From contig JASHSZ010000382.1 of NCBI GenBank assembly GCA_030040815.1, forward strand, positions 1 through 6,423: a DNA stretch of 6,423 bases, read 5' to 3'. This document shows positions 1-5,817 of the stretch, piece after piece (the first letter of the stretch is position 1; each line of letters starts with the position of its first letter). Under the pieces are notes generated by a model. That model had not been told where the DNA came from. It worked only from the letters and a program-made list of their open reading frames with translations, and did no database searches. A program made the translations under genes and the position numbers. This DNA is from Streptosporangiaceae bacterium. Lineage in GTDB: Bacteria > Actinomycetota > Actinomycetes > Streptosporangiales > Streptosporangiaceae.

Positions 1-971
1 GCGTCGCCCGCCGCCGCGGCCGCGAAGACCCGGCGCGCCGACACCGGCCCGCGCATCCCCGCCCGACGCGCAGCCCGGACCACCGCTGCCGCAGATCCGG
101 CCGCCTCGAGCGTGCCGCGCCGCCGGGCGTCAGCTGGGTCGGACCCCTGCTCGGCCGAGATCGGCATGTAGGCGATCTCGCCTGCCGCGCCATGCACGCC
201 GTGGTGCAGCTTGCCGTCCATCATGAGCCCCATGCCGACACCCGAGCCGACCCAGACGAACACGAAGGTGGCCACGTCTCGGCCGTACCCGTGCTCGCGC
301 TCGGCCAGCGTCGCGGCGTCGACGTCGTTCTCCACCACGACCTGCTCGCCGAACGCTGCTCGTATCTCGGCCAGCACAGTCGGCTTCCCCCACCCGGTCA
401 GGCCGCCCGCCAGCGCGATCGCGTTCCGGCCCGGGTCGTACACGCCCGGGCTGCCGATGACCGTCTGGGTCACGTCCGGCCGGGCGATATCCGCCGCCGC
501 GCAGAGGTCGTCGGCAAGCCCTACCAGTTCGGCGACTCGCTTGCTCGCGGTGGACGCCCGGCTGCGCACCTGTCCGCGGGCGACTACCGCGCCGGTCAGG
601 TTGGCCACCGCGCCGCGCAGGTACTGCTGGCCGATGTCCAGGCCGAGCACATAGCCGGCCTCGGGCCGGATCTCGTATAGCACCGCTGACCGGCCCGGCC
701 CGCCGCTGCTCTGGCCGGCCTCGCGCACCAGCCCGGACCGCTCCACGTTGGCGAGCGCCAGCGACACCGTCGGTTTCGATAGCCCGGACACCCTGGCTAG
801 CTCCGCCCGCGAGCACCGGCCGAGCTGGCGGATGTGCTGCAGCAGCAACTGCTCGTTCATCGCCCGAATCAGCTGCGGCCGGGCCGCCGCCACGGCCAGC
901 GGGCGGCCGGGGGCCGGCCCCTCGGCCACGGCACCCGCATCGACCTGCACCGGCGTCGTCGTAACGGCCAC
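1..971 (-). CDS. ROK-family transcriptional regulator (NagC/XylR type), C-terminus cut by the window edge
   Basis: Likely DNA-binding, sugar-responsive repressor of the adjacent transporter operon. 323 codons are visible; such regulators are usually around 400 residues, so the last part is missing. A winged helix-turn-helix occupies about residues 41-86 (NEQLLLQHIRQLG..SRAELARVSGLSKPTVSLALANVERSGLV), with the recognition helix near 65-80. A ROK domain follows from about 107 (GYVLGLDIGQQYLRGAVANLTG). The kinase phosphate loop DxGGT is replaced by DIGQQ (112-116), as expected for a regulator. N215-D216, the GSGVG turn (242-246) and GAAGEIAYMPI (261-271) are still recognisable, but the ExGH histidine is Tyr268 and there is no zinc-type CxCGxxGC motif; the only cysteines are C53 and C157. 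GTG 971 is the first start after an in-frame TGA and has a GGAGG sequence 8 nt upstream. The gene is divergent from the ROK kinase, with a palindrome between them. The sugar ligand cannot be read from the sequence. Confidence 0.93.
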   Translation of the reverse strand, partial: MAVTTTPVQVDAGAVAEGPAPGRPLAVAAARPQLIRAMNEQLLLQHIRQLGRCSRAELARVSGLSKPTVSLALANVERSGLVREAGQSSGGPGRSAVLYEIRPEAGYVLGLDIGQQYLRGAVANLTGAVVARGQVRSRASTASKRVAELVGLADDLCAAADIARPDVTQTVIGSPGVYDPGRNAIALAGGLTGWGKPTVLAEIRAAFGEQVVVENDVDAATLAEREHGYGRDVATFVFVWVGSGVGMGLMMDGKLHHGVHGAAGEIAYMPISAEQGSDPADARRRGTLEAAGSAAAVVRAARRAGMRGPVSARRVFAAAAAGD

Positions 972-979
972 TCGCCCAC

Positions 980-984
980 CCTCC
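980..984 (-). promoter_or_regulatory. Ribosome binding site of the ROK regulator
   Basis: Read on the minus strand this is GGAGG, 8 nt before GTG 971. An in-frame TGA lies just upstream (six codons before the start), so this site fixes GTG 971 as the start of the regulator. Confidence 0.8.
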
Positions 985-1035
985 CGTCAGCCCGGACGGC
1001 GACGTCCCGCACCGGGACTGAGACCAAACCGTGCC

Positions 1036-1063
1036 TTGTCGCTCGGTAGATAGTTAGGATACT
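1036..1063 (+). promoter_or_regulatory. Possible promoter for the transporter operon
   Basis: TTGTCG (1036-1041) and GATACT (1058-1063), separated by 16 nt, resemble -35 and -10 elements read towards the ROK kinase. The -10 candidate lies inside the inverted repeat, so a repressor bound there would block it, with an untranslated leader of roughly 80 nt. Both hexamers deviate from consensus. I could not pick a clear promoter for the divergent regulator, though its promoter should also lie in or near the palindrome. Confidence 0.3.
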
Positions 1064-1073
1064 GTCCTAACTA
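1051..1073. promoter_or_regulatory. Perfect inverted repeat, probable ROK operator
   Basis: The left arm TAGTTAGGA (1051-1059) and right arm TCCTAACTA (1065-1073) are exact reverse complements around the 5-nt spacer TACTG. It is an AT-rich island in GC-rich DNA, 77 nt from the kinase ATG and 79 nt from the regulator GTG, so one bound protein could control both directions. Position and symmetry fit a dimeric winged-helix repressor such as the adjacent ROK protein; that it is the actual binding site is inference. No second copy of the TTAGGA/TCCTAA pair is present elsewhere in the window. Confidence 0.7.
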
Positions 1074-1150
1074 ATTCCGGCCAAGCCCATAACCGCCCCG
1101 CCCGCAGCCTCCCCGACGGGATCGCCCGTGTCATATCGCGGACCCCACTC

Positions 1151-2116
1151 ATGAACCATGTCGTGCTCGGCATCGACTTTGGTGGCACCAAAACCGCCGT
1201 CGCCATCAGCGACCCTACCGGGCGCAGGCTCGCGGACGCCGTCGTGGCCAGCTTGGCCGAGCGAGGCGCGCGCGCTGGCTTCGACCACGGTGTTCAGACG
1301 GCGCGGGACCTGCTCGCCAGCGCAGCGCCGGAGGCCAGCCTCGCCGCGGTCGGCGTCTCCACCTTCGGCGTCCCGTTCGAGGACCGGGTAGACCTGGCGC
1401 CGGCGATCGACGGCTGGGCAGAGCTGGCGATCGGTCGTGAACTGCGCGCCGCGTTTCCGGGCGTGCCGGTCCGGGTGGCCAACGACGTCAAGGCGGCCGC
1501 GCAGGCCGAGGCGCGCTGGGGCGCGCTCGCCGGCGCTGACCCCGCCATCTACCTGAACCTCGGCACCGGGCTCGCCGTCGCGGTCGTAACGGCCGGTCAG
1601 GTGCTGACCGGCGCCCACGGCGCCGCCGGCGAGATCGGCTACAGCCTGCGCAGCCGCGCAGACGTCGGGTTGCAGACCGCGATCCGGCTCGAGGACATGG
1701 TGAGCGGCATGGCCCTGCGGCGCAGAGCCGACGAGCTCGGATCCCCGCGGACGGCCGCCGACATATTCGCCGCCGCACAGCTGGACCCCACCCTTGACGC
1801 CCTCGTCACCGACTTCGTCGAGGAGCTCGCGTTCCACGTGGCGAACCTGGCCATCGCGGTCGACCCGGCCAGAATCGCCGCCGGCGGCGGCATCACCAGG
1901 TCGTGGCGCCGAATCCAGCCGAGGCTGGCCGAGGTGCTGGCCCGGGCAGTCCCCTATCCACCCGAACTGGTTCTCGGCCGGTTCCCGCACCACGCGCCCC
2001 TGCTTGGCGCCGTCGCGCTCGCCGTCGATGCCGCTGGCATCGACAAATCAAACGGTCATTACATGACCAATGTGGTAGAAAGCACACGCAGCACGGAGAG
2101 GGTTACTAACCAATGA
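1151..2116 (+). CDS. ROK-family sugar kinase-like protein (glucokinase/NagK fold, zinc motif absent)
   Basis: 321 residues, the usual size of a ROK kinase, predicted cytoplasmic. The family acts on monosaccharides such as glucose, N-acetylglucosamine or mannose using ATP. The phosphate loop DFGGTKTA is at residues 9-16, GW at 88-89, the expected catalytic aspartate in ND (111-112), an LGTGL turn at 137-141, GAHGAAGEIGY at 154-164 and GGGIT at 245-249. Two features differ from typical ROK kinases: Tyr164 replaces the His of ExGH, and the protein has no cysteine, so the zinc motif is missing. Kinase activity and substrate are therefore uncertain; a sugar-sensing role is an alternative. ATG 1151 places the phosphate loop at the usual N-terminal position; no upstream in-frame start and no clear Shine-Dalgarno sequence were seen. 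The last ~25 codons are AT-rich and extend beyond the normal ROK end. It is the first gene of the operon, and its TGA overlaps the ATG of the binding-protein gene. Confidence 0.88.
   Translation: MNHVVLGIDFGGTKTAVAISDPTGRRLADAVVASLAERGARAGFDHGVQTARDLLASAAPEASLAAVGVSTFGVPFEDRVDLAPAIDGWAELAIGRELRAAFPGVPVRVANDVKAAAQAEARWGALAGADPAIYLNLGTGLAVAVVTAGQVLTGAHGAAGEIGYSLRSRADVGLQTAIRLEDMVSGMALRRRADELGSPRTAADIFAAAQLDPTLDALVTDFVEELAFHVANLAIAVDPARIAAGGGITRSWRRIQPRLAEVLARAVPYPPELVLGRFPHHAPLLGAVALAVDAAGIDKSNGHYMTNVVESTRSTERVTNQ
2054..2068. repeat. Short perfect inverted repeat in the AT-rich end of the ROK kinase gene
   Basis: GGTCAT (2054-2059) and ATGACC (2063-2068) are exact reverse complements around TAC. 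The element lies inside the last codons of the kinase gene and 45 nt before the binding-protein start, in a stretch much richer in A/T than its surroundings. It could be a second operator or chance; nothing else supports a function. Confidence 0.35.
2095..2111 (+). promoter_or_regulatory. Ribosome binding site and short palindrome before the binding-protein gene
   Basis: GGAGAGGG (2095-2102) is a purine-rich Shine-Dalgarno-like sequence ending 10 nt before ATG 2113 and lying within the kinase coding region. The sequence GGTTACTAACC (2101-2111) is a perfect 5+5 palindrome around one base and fills the space between this site and the start codon. The ribosome-binding role is likely; a role for the palindrome is unproven. 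Confidence 0.6.
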
Positions 2117-3771
2117 GACGACTCAAGTCGCTCTGCGCCCTCGTTGGGGCGGCTGGCCTGCTGACGGCCGCTGCCGCCTGCGGGACGAGCACATCATCGG
2201 GATCGGCCGGCAGCACGCTGACGATCTCCAACGAGAGCGGGTCCACCTGGAACTGCCAATTCAACCCGTTCAACGAGAACGTCAACTGGGAGCTGTTCGG
2301 GCCGGTCTACGAGCCGCTCGTGTTCGTCGACAGCCTGGAAAGCGGCAAGGCGTCGCCGTGGCTGGCGAAGTCCTGGACGTGGAGCGACAACGACACGGTG
2401 CTGACGTTCACCATGCGCAGCAACGCGACGTGGCAGGACGGCGTGCCGGTGACAGCCGCCGACGTCGTGTACACCTACAACCTGCTCAAGCAGCACACCG
2501 CGCTCGACCTCAACGCGGACTGGTCGGTGCTGAAGAGCGTGGTCCAGAAGGGCTCGAATCAGGTGGTCATGACCTTTGACGGGCCCGGCCTGACCTCGTT
2601 CTACCTGGTCGCCTACGACACTCCCATCGTCCCCGAGCACATCTGGTCCAAGATCTCCAACCCGGTTACCTATCCAGATAAGAACCCGGTCGGCAGCGGT
2701 GCTTACACGATCGGTTCTTGCACCCCGGAGAACATCAAGTTCGTCGCCAACCCGCACTACTACCTGCCGGGCGAGCCCAAGATCCAGACCGTGAACTACC
2801 CGGCGTTCCTGTCCAACACCCCGGCCAACCAGGAGCTGGCGGACGGCCAGGCCCAGTGGGGCAACCAGTTCATCCCGAGCATCCAGAGCTTCTACGTCGA
2901 CAAGAGCCCGCACAACAAGTACTGGTTCCCGCCGACGCTCAACAACGATCTGTTCATCAACCTGACGAAGCCACTGCTCGACAACGTGGCCGTGCGCCAG
3001 GCCATGTCCTACGCGATCGACCGCAGCAAGGTGTCGACGGACGGCGAGTACGGCTACGAACCGCCCGCCAGCCAGTCCGGCATCGTCACGCCGACGTTCT
3101 CCAGCTGGCTCGACACCAGCCTGGCGTCCCAGTACAACTACAGCTACGACCCGGCCAAGGCCGAGCAGATCCTGACCGCCGCCGGGTTCACGAAGGGCAG
3201 CAACGGGATCTACCAGAACAGCGCGGGCCAGCAGCTGAACTTCACCGTGATCAACATCGGCGGCGACTCCGACTTTGTCGCCGACATGCAGATCGTGCAG
3301 CAGGAGTTCAAGGCCGTCGGCATCGGACTGACCGTCGACAACCTGTCCGACAACGCCTTCGACAGTGACCTGTTCGACGGCGACTACCAACTCGCCTACT
3401 ACTACGAGACGGGCGGCCCCACGCCCTACTACGAGTTCCGGCAGTGGCTGGACAGCGCGAACTCTGCTCCGATCGGGCAGGCCGCGTCGTACAACTACGA
3501 GCGGTACGACAACCCAGCGACCGACGCGCTGCTCAGCGAGTACGCGGACACGACCAGCTCGACGCTGCAGCACACGATCATGGACCAGCTGGAGCAGGTC
3601 ATGCTGACCGACGTGCCAGTGATCCCGATCGTGGAGTCGGTCGACTGGTACGAGTACAACACCGGCGCGTTCACCGGCTGGCCGACGCCGAGCAACCCGT
3701 ACGCACAGCCGGGACCGGCGCAGAACCCGGACTTCGGCTGGACGCTCCTGCACCTAGCGCCGAAGAAGTAG
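2113..3771 (+). CDS. Family 5 (DppA/OppA type) solute-binding lipoprotein, probably oligosaccharide-specific
   Basis: 552 residues, typical length for SBP_bac_5 proteins; it captures substrate outside the membrane and delivers it to the permeases encoded downstream. The N-terminus has basic residues, a hydrophobic stretch and the lipobox-like TAAAAC with Cys23 as the probable lipidation site, followed by a Ser/Thr/Gly-rich linker. The family 5 signature region is at about 96-125 (LTFTMRSNATWQDGVPVTAADVVYTY), and VRQAMSYAIDR lies at 294-304. The C-terminal part contains DWYEYNTGAFTGWPTPSNPYA (511-531); I associate this GWPT..NPYA form with carbohydrate-binding members of the family, such as the Thermotoga cello- and manno-oligosaccharide proteins, from memory rather than by alignment. 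Aromatic residues are abundant, which suits sugar stacking. C48 and C203 could form a disulfide in the exported protein. ATG 2113 gives a proper signal peptide and overlaps the kinase stop as ATGA, suggesting translational coupling. A strong hairpin follows the stop codon. The exact sugar is not determined. Confidence 0.93.
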   Translation: MRRLKSLCALVGAAGLLTAAAACGTSTSSGSAGSTLTISNESGSTWNCQFNPFNENVNWELFGPVYEPLVFVDSLESGKASPWLAKSWTWSDNDTVLTFTMRSNATWQDGVPVTAADVVYTYNLLKQHTALDLNADWSVLKSVVQKGSNQVVMTFDGPGLTSFYLVAYDTPIVPEHIWSKISNPVTYPDKNPVGSGAYTIGSCTPENIKFVANPHYYLPGEPKIQTVNYPAFLSNTPANQELADGQAQWGNQFIPSIQSFYVDKSPHNKYWFPPTLNNDLFINLTKPLLDNVAVRQAMSYAIDRSKVSTDGEYGYEPPASQSGIVTPTFSSWLDTSLASQYNYSYDPAKAEQILTAAGFTKGSNGIYQNSAGQQLNFTVINIGGDSDFVADMQIVQQEFKAVGIGLTVDNLSDNAFDSDLFDGDYQLAYYYETGGPTPYYEFRQWLDSANSAPIGQAASYNYERYDNPATDALLSEYADTTSSTLQHTIMDQLEQVMLTDVPVIPIVESVDWYEYNTGAFTGWPTPSNPYAQPGPAQNPDFGWTLLHLAPKK

Positions 3772-3779
3772 CCTGCACG

Positions 3780-3813
3780 CGGCCGGGCGCCGACTGACGT
3801 CGGCGCCCGGCCG
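3780..3813 (+). terminator. 15-bp perfect hairpin after the binding-protein gene (attenuator or mRNA-stabilising stem)
   Basis: The arms 3780-3794 (CGGCCGGGCGCCGAC) and 3799-3813 are exact reverse complements with a 4-nt loop TGAC. It begins 9 nt after the TAG and sits in an 85-nt gap, the only sizeable gap in the operon. No T-run follows, so it is not a classic intrinsic terminator, although GC-rich actinobacteria do use such stems. Partial termination or protection of the upstream mRNA from 3' decay would give more binding protein than permease, a common need in ABC operons. The structure is seen directly; the role is inferred. Confidence 0.72.
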
Positions 3814-3856
3814 GGCAGCGCCGATCCAACAACGCCACGAGATCCGGGAGGAGAGC

Positions 3857-4837
3857 ATGAGACACGCGCTACGCAGGCTCGGCTTCTTCACGGTCACATT
3901 GTGGGCCTGCGTAACGCTCAATTTCGTGCTGCCGCGGCTCATGCCCGGCAGCCCGATCCTCGACATGATGGCCAAGTACCACGGCCGCGTGTCAGCCAAA
4001 GCGCTGCAGGCGATCGAGGTCGCGTTCGGCGTCGACACCCACGCCAGCCTGATCTCGCAGTACTTCAGCTACCTCGGCAATATGGCCACCGGCAACTTCG
4101 GATTTTCGCTGACCCAGACCGAGCCGGTCAGCACGGTGATCGCGGGCGCTGTCTGGTGGACCGTCGGCCTCATCGGCGTCACCACCGTCATCGGGTTCGT
4201 CCTCGGCACGCTGATCGGCATCCTGGGCGCCTGGCGGCGGGGCGGGTGGCTCGACGGCATCCTGCCGCCGGTTTTCGTCATCACCTCGTCGATCCCGTTC
4301 TTCTGGCTCGGCATGGTGCTGATCCTGCTGGTCGCCAAGGTGGATCCGACGTTCCCGACCAGCGGCGCCTACGCCTACGGCGCGACGCCCGGACTGAACT
4401 GGCCGTTCATCGCCGACGTCCTCCAGCACTCCCTGCTGCCGGCGCTGGCCATCCTCATCACCTCGATCGGCGGCTGGATCCTCACCATGCGCAACACCAT
4501 GGTGACGGTGCTGGCCGAGGACTACGTCCGGATGGCGCGGGCCAAGGGCCTGCCCGGCTGGCGGATCATGTTCGACTACGCGGCCCGCAACGCGATGCTG
4601 CCGAACCTGTCCGGTTTCGCCATGTCGCTGGGCTTCGTGCTGTCCGGCGCCATCCTCGTCGAGTACCTGTTCTCCTATCAGGGCGTCGGCTACTACTTGC
4701 TGCAAGCCGTGGTCAACCAGGACTACGCCCTGATGCAGGCGCTCTTCCTGCTGATCACCGTCGCGGTGCTGGTGGCGATCCTGGCCGCCGACATCCTGAC
4801 CGCCTTCCTTGACCCCCGCACCAGGACGGCGGATTAG
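3857..4837 (+). CDS. ABC transporter permease, DppB/OppB type
   Basis: 326-residue inner-membrane subunit forming half of the transport channel. About six hydrophobic segments are visible, near residues 8-27, 99-124, 138-160, 188-211, 247-270 and 293-317. The N-terminal LPRLMPGSPI (25-34) is typical of DppB-like permeases. The EAA-type coupling loop, which contacts the ATPase, is at about 221-250 (EDYVRMARAKGLPGWRIMFDYAARNAMLPN). A moderately long extracytoplasmic region lies between the first two segments, as usual for this subunit. ATG 3857 has a strong GGGAGGAG ribosome binding site (3846-3853), so it can be translated independently of the binding-protein gene. Only 2 nt separate its stop codon from the start of the next permease. 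Family assignment is secure; substrate follows from context. Confidence 0.95.
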   Translation: MRHALRRLGFFTVTLWACVTLNFVLPRLMPGSPILDMMAKYHGRVSAKALQAIEVAFGVDTHASLISQYFSYLGNMATGNFGFSLTQTEPVSTVIAGAVWWTVGLIGVTTVIGFVLGTLIGILGAWRRGGWLDGILPPVFVITSSIPFFWLGMVLILLVAKVDPTFPTSGAYAYGATPGLNWPFIADVLQHSLLPALAILITSIGGWILTMRNTMVTVLAEDYVRMARAKGLPGWRIMFDYAARNAMLPNLSGFAMSLGFVLSGAILVEYLFSYQGVGYYLLQAVVNQDYALMQALFLLITVAVLVAILAADILTAFLDPRTRTAD

Positions 4838-4839
4838 CC

Positions 4840-5817
4840 GTGACCACGATGCGGATCCCTACGGACGCCCGACAGGCCGTCGGCCCCGACGCGCCCGGCA
4901 CCGGCCCCACCACCGCCGAGCGAGCCGCTGGGCGGATCTGGCGAGCGGTCAAGTCGAATAAGAAGGCCGCGACCGGCGCCGTCATCCTGCTGATCTTCGG
5001 GGTCATGGCGGCCGTCCCCGGCCTGATCGCGCGCGACAACCCGCAGGCTTTCATCTACGGCCGCAGCCTCGGACCGTCGCTGCAGCACCTGCTCGGCACC
5101 ACCTCCTCCGGCCAGGACATCTTCGCCCAGGTGATCTGGGGCGCCAGGGAGACGATGATCATCGCGCTGGTGTCCGGCCTGCTGTCGACGCTGTTGTCGG
5201 TCATCATGGGCATCGCCGCCGCTTACCTCGGCGGGCTGTGGGATCACGGGCTCAACCTGATCACCGACATCCTGCTGATCATTCCGACCTTCCCGCTGCT
5301 GATCGTGATCGTCGCCTACTACCCGCACAGCAGCCTGCTGCCGATGATCGCGGTGCTGGTGATCACCGGGTATTCCTACGGCGCGCGCCAGCTGCGCGCC
5401 GAGGCGCTGGCGCTGCGCAACCGCGACTTCCTCGAGGCGGCCAGGGTCCGCGGCGAGCGCCGCGGCTACATCATCTTGGTGGAGATCATCCCGACGATGA
5501 CGTCGCTGATCGTGGCGGTGTTTCTGGGCACCGCCGTATACAACGTCATCGCCGCCGCCGGGCTGCAGTTCATCGGCTTCGGCGACCCGAACTCGCTGAG
5601 CTGGGGAACGATGCTCTACTGGGCGCAGAACGGCGAGGCGCTGCAGACCAACCAGTACCTGTGGGCACTCGCACCGGGCCTTTGCATCGCGTTGCTCGGC
5701 GCGGCCTTCGCCCTGCTCAACTACGCGTTCGACGAAGTCGGCAATCCCGCCCTGCAGCGCATCAGCCTGCGGCCCGGCGGCCGCAGGCGGGGGATCCGTG
5801 CGAAGCGCCCCGGCTGA
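4840..5817 (+). CDS. ABC transporter permease, DppC/OppC type
   Basis: 325-residue inner-membrane subunit, partner of the upstream permease. A hydrophilic N-terminus of about 40 residues precedes a first hydrophobic segment at 42-64; the others are near 104-129, 139-160, 164-180, 217-240 and 274-296. LGTTSSGQDIFAQVIWGARET (85-105) is the characteristic DppC motif after the first segment. The coupling loop is at about 192-225 (LRNRDFLEAARVRGERRGYIILVEIIP), and AGLQFIGFGDP..SWG (240-256) is also typical. GTG 4840 starts 2 nt after the previous stop codon; ATG 4849, three codons later, is a possible alternative, and neither has a strong ribosome binding site, which suggests coupled translation. 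The C-terminal tail ([15 protein letters not shown]) is strongly basic; its last codons may overlap the ATPase gene. Confidence 0.94.
   Translation: MTTMRIPTDARQAVGPDAPGTGPTTAERAAGRIWRAVKSNKKAATGAVILLIFGVMAAVPGLIARDNPQAFIYGRSLGPSLQHLLGTTSSGQDIFAQVIWGARETMIIALVSGLLSTLLSVIMGIAAAYLGGLWDHGLNLITDILLIIPTFPLLIVIVAYYPHSSLLPMIAVLVITGYSYGARQLRAEALALRNRDFLEAARVRGERRGYIILVEIIPTMTSLIVAVFLGTAVYNVIAAAGLQFIGFGDPNSLSWGTMLYWAQNGEALQTNQYLWALAPGLCIALLGAAFALLNYAFDEVGNPALQRISLRPGGRRRGIRAKRPG
5765..5788 (+). repeat. 10-bp hairpin at the permease/ATPase junction
   Basis: GCCTGCGGCC (5765-5774) and GGCCGCAGGC (5779-5788) are exact reverse complements with the 4-nt loop CGGC. The 3' arm covers part of AGGCGG (5785-5790), the ribosome-binding candidate for GTG 5798. 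It could limit ATPase translation until ribosomes finishing the permease open it. In DNA this GC-rich a stem of this size can also arise by chance. Confidence 0.4.

Noticed and set aside
130..816. A 228-codon minus-strand open frame inside the ROK regulator
   Set aside because: It is the wrong frame of the same strand. The frame starting at GTG 971 gives the helix-turn-helix and ROK domain without a stop to the window edge.
910..921. Perfect 12-base palindrome GGGGCCGGCCCC
   Set aside because: It lies in the low-complexity linker at the start of the regulator coding region and consists only of G and C runs, which give such palindromes by chance here.
1074..1150. Riboswitch or small RNA in the leader of the ROK kinase
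   Set aside because: The leader is short and I saw no known aptamer motif or convincing extended pairing beyond the operator palindrome.
1067..1993. A long minus-strand open frame opposite the ROK kinase
   Set aside because: The plus strand carries clear ROK motifs through this stretch; the antisense translation shows no family features and would run through the operator.
2194..3753. A 519-codon open frame antisense to the binding-protein gene
   Set aside because: Its translation is low-complexity, rich in R, V, G and D with no recognisable domain, and it mirrors a clear family 5 binding protein. Long antisense frames are expected in DNA this GC-rich.
3780..3813. Operon-ending terminator after the binding-protein gene
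   Set aside because: No T-run follows, the next gene has the same direction and its products are needed by the binding protein. Partial attenuation or mRNA stabilisation fits better than a full stop.
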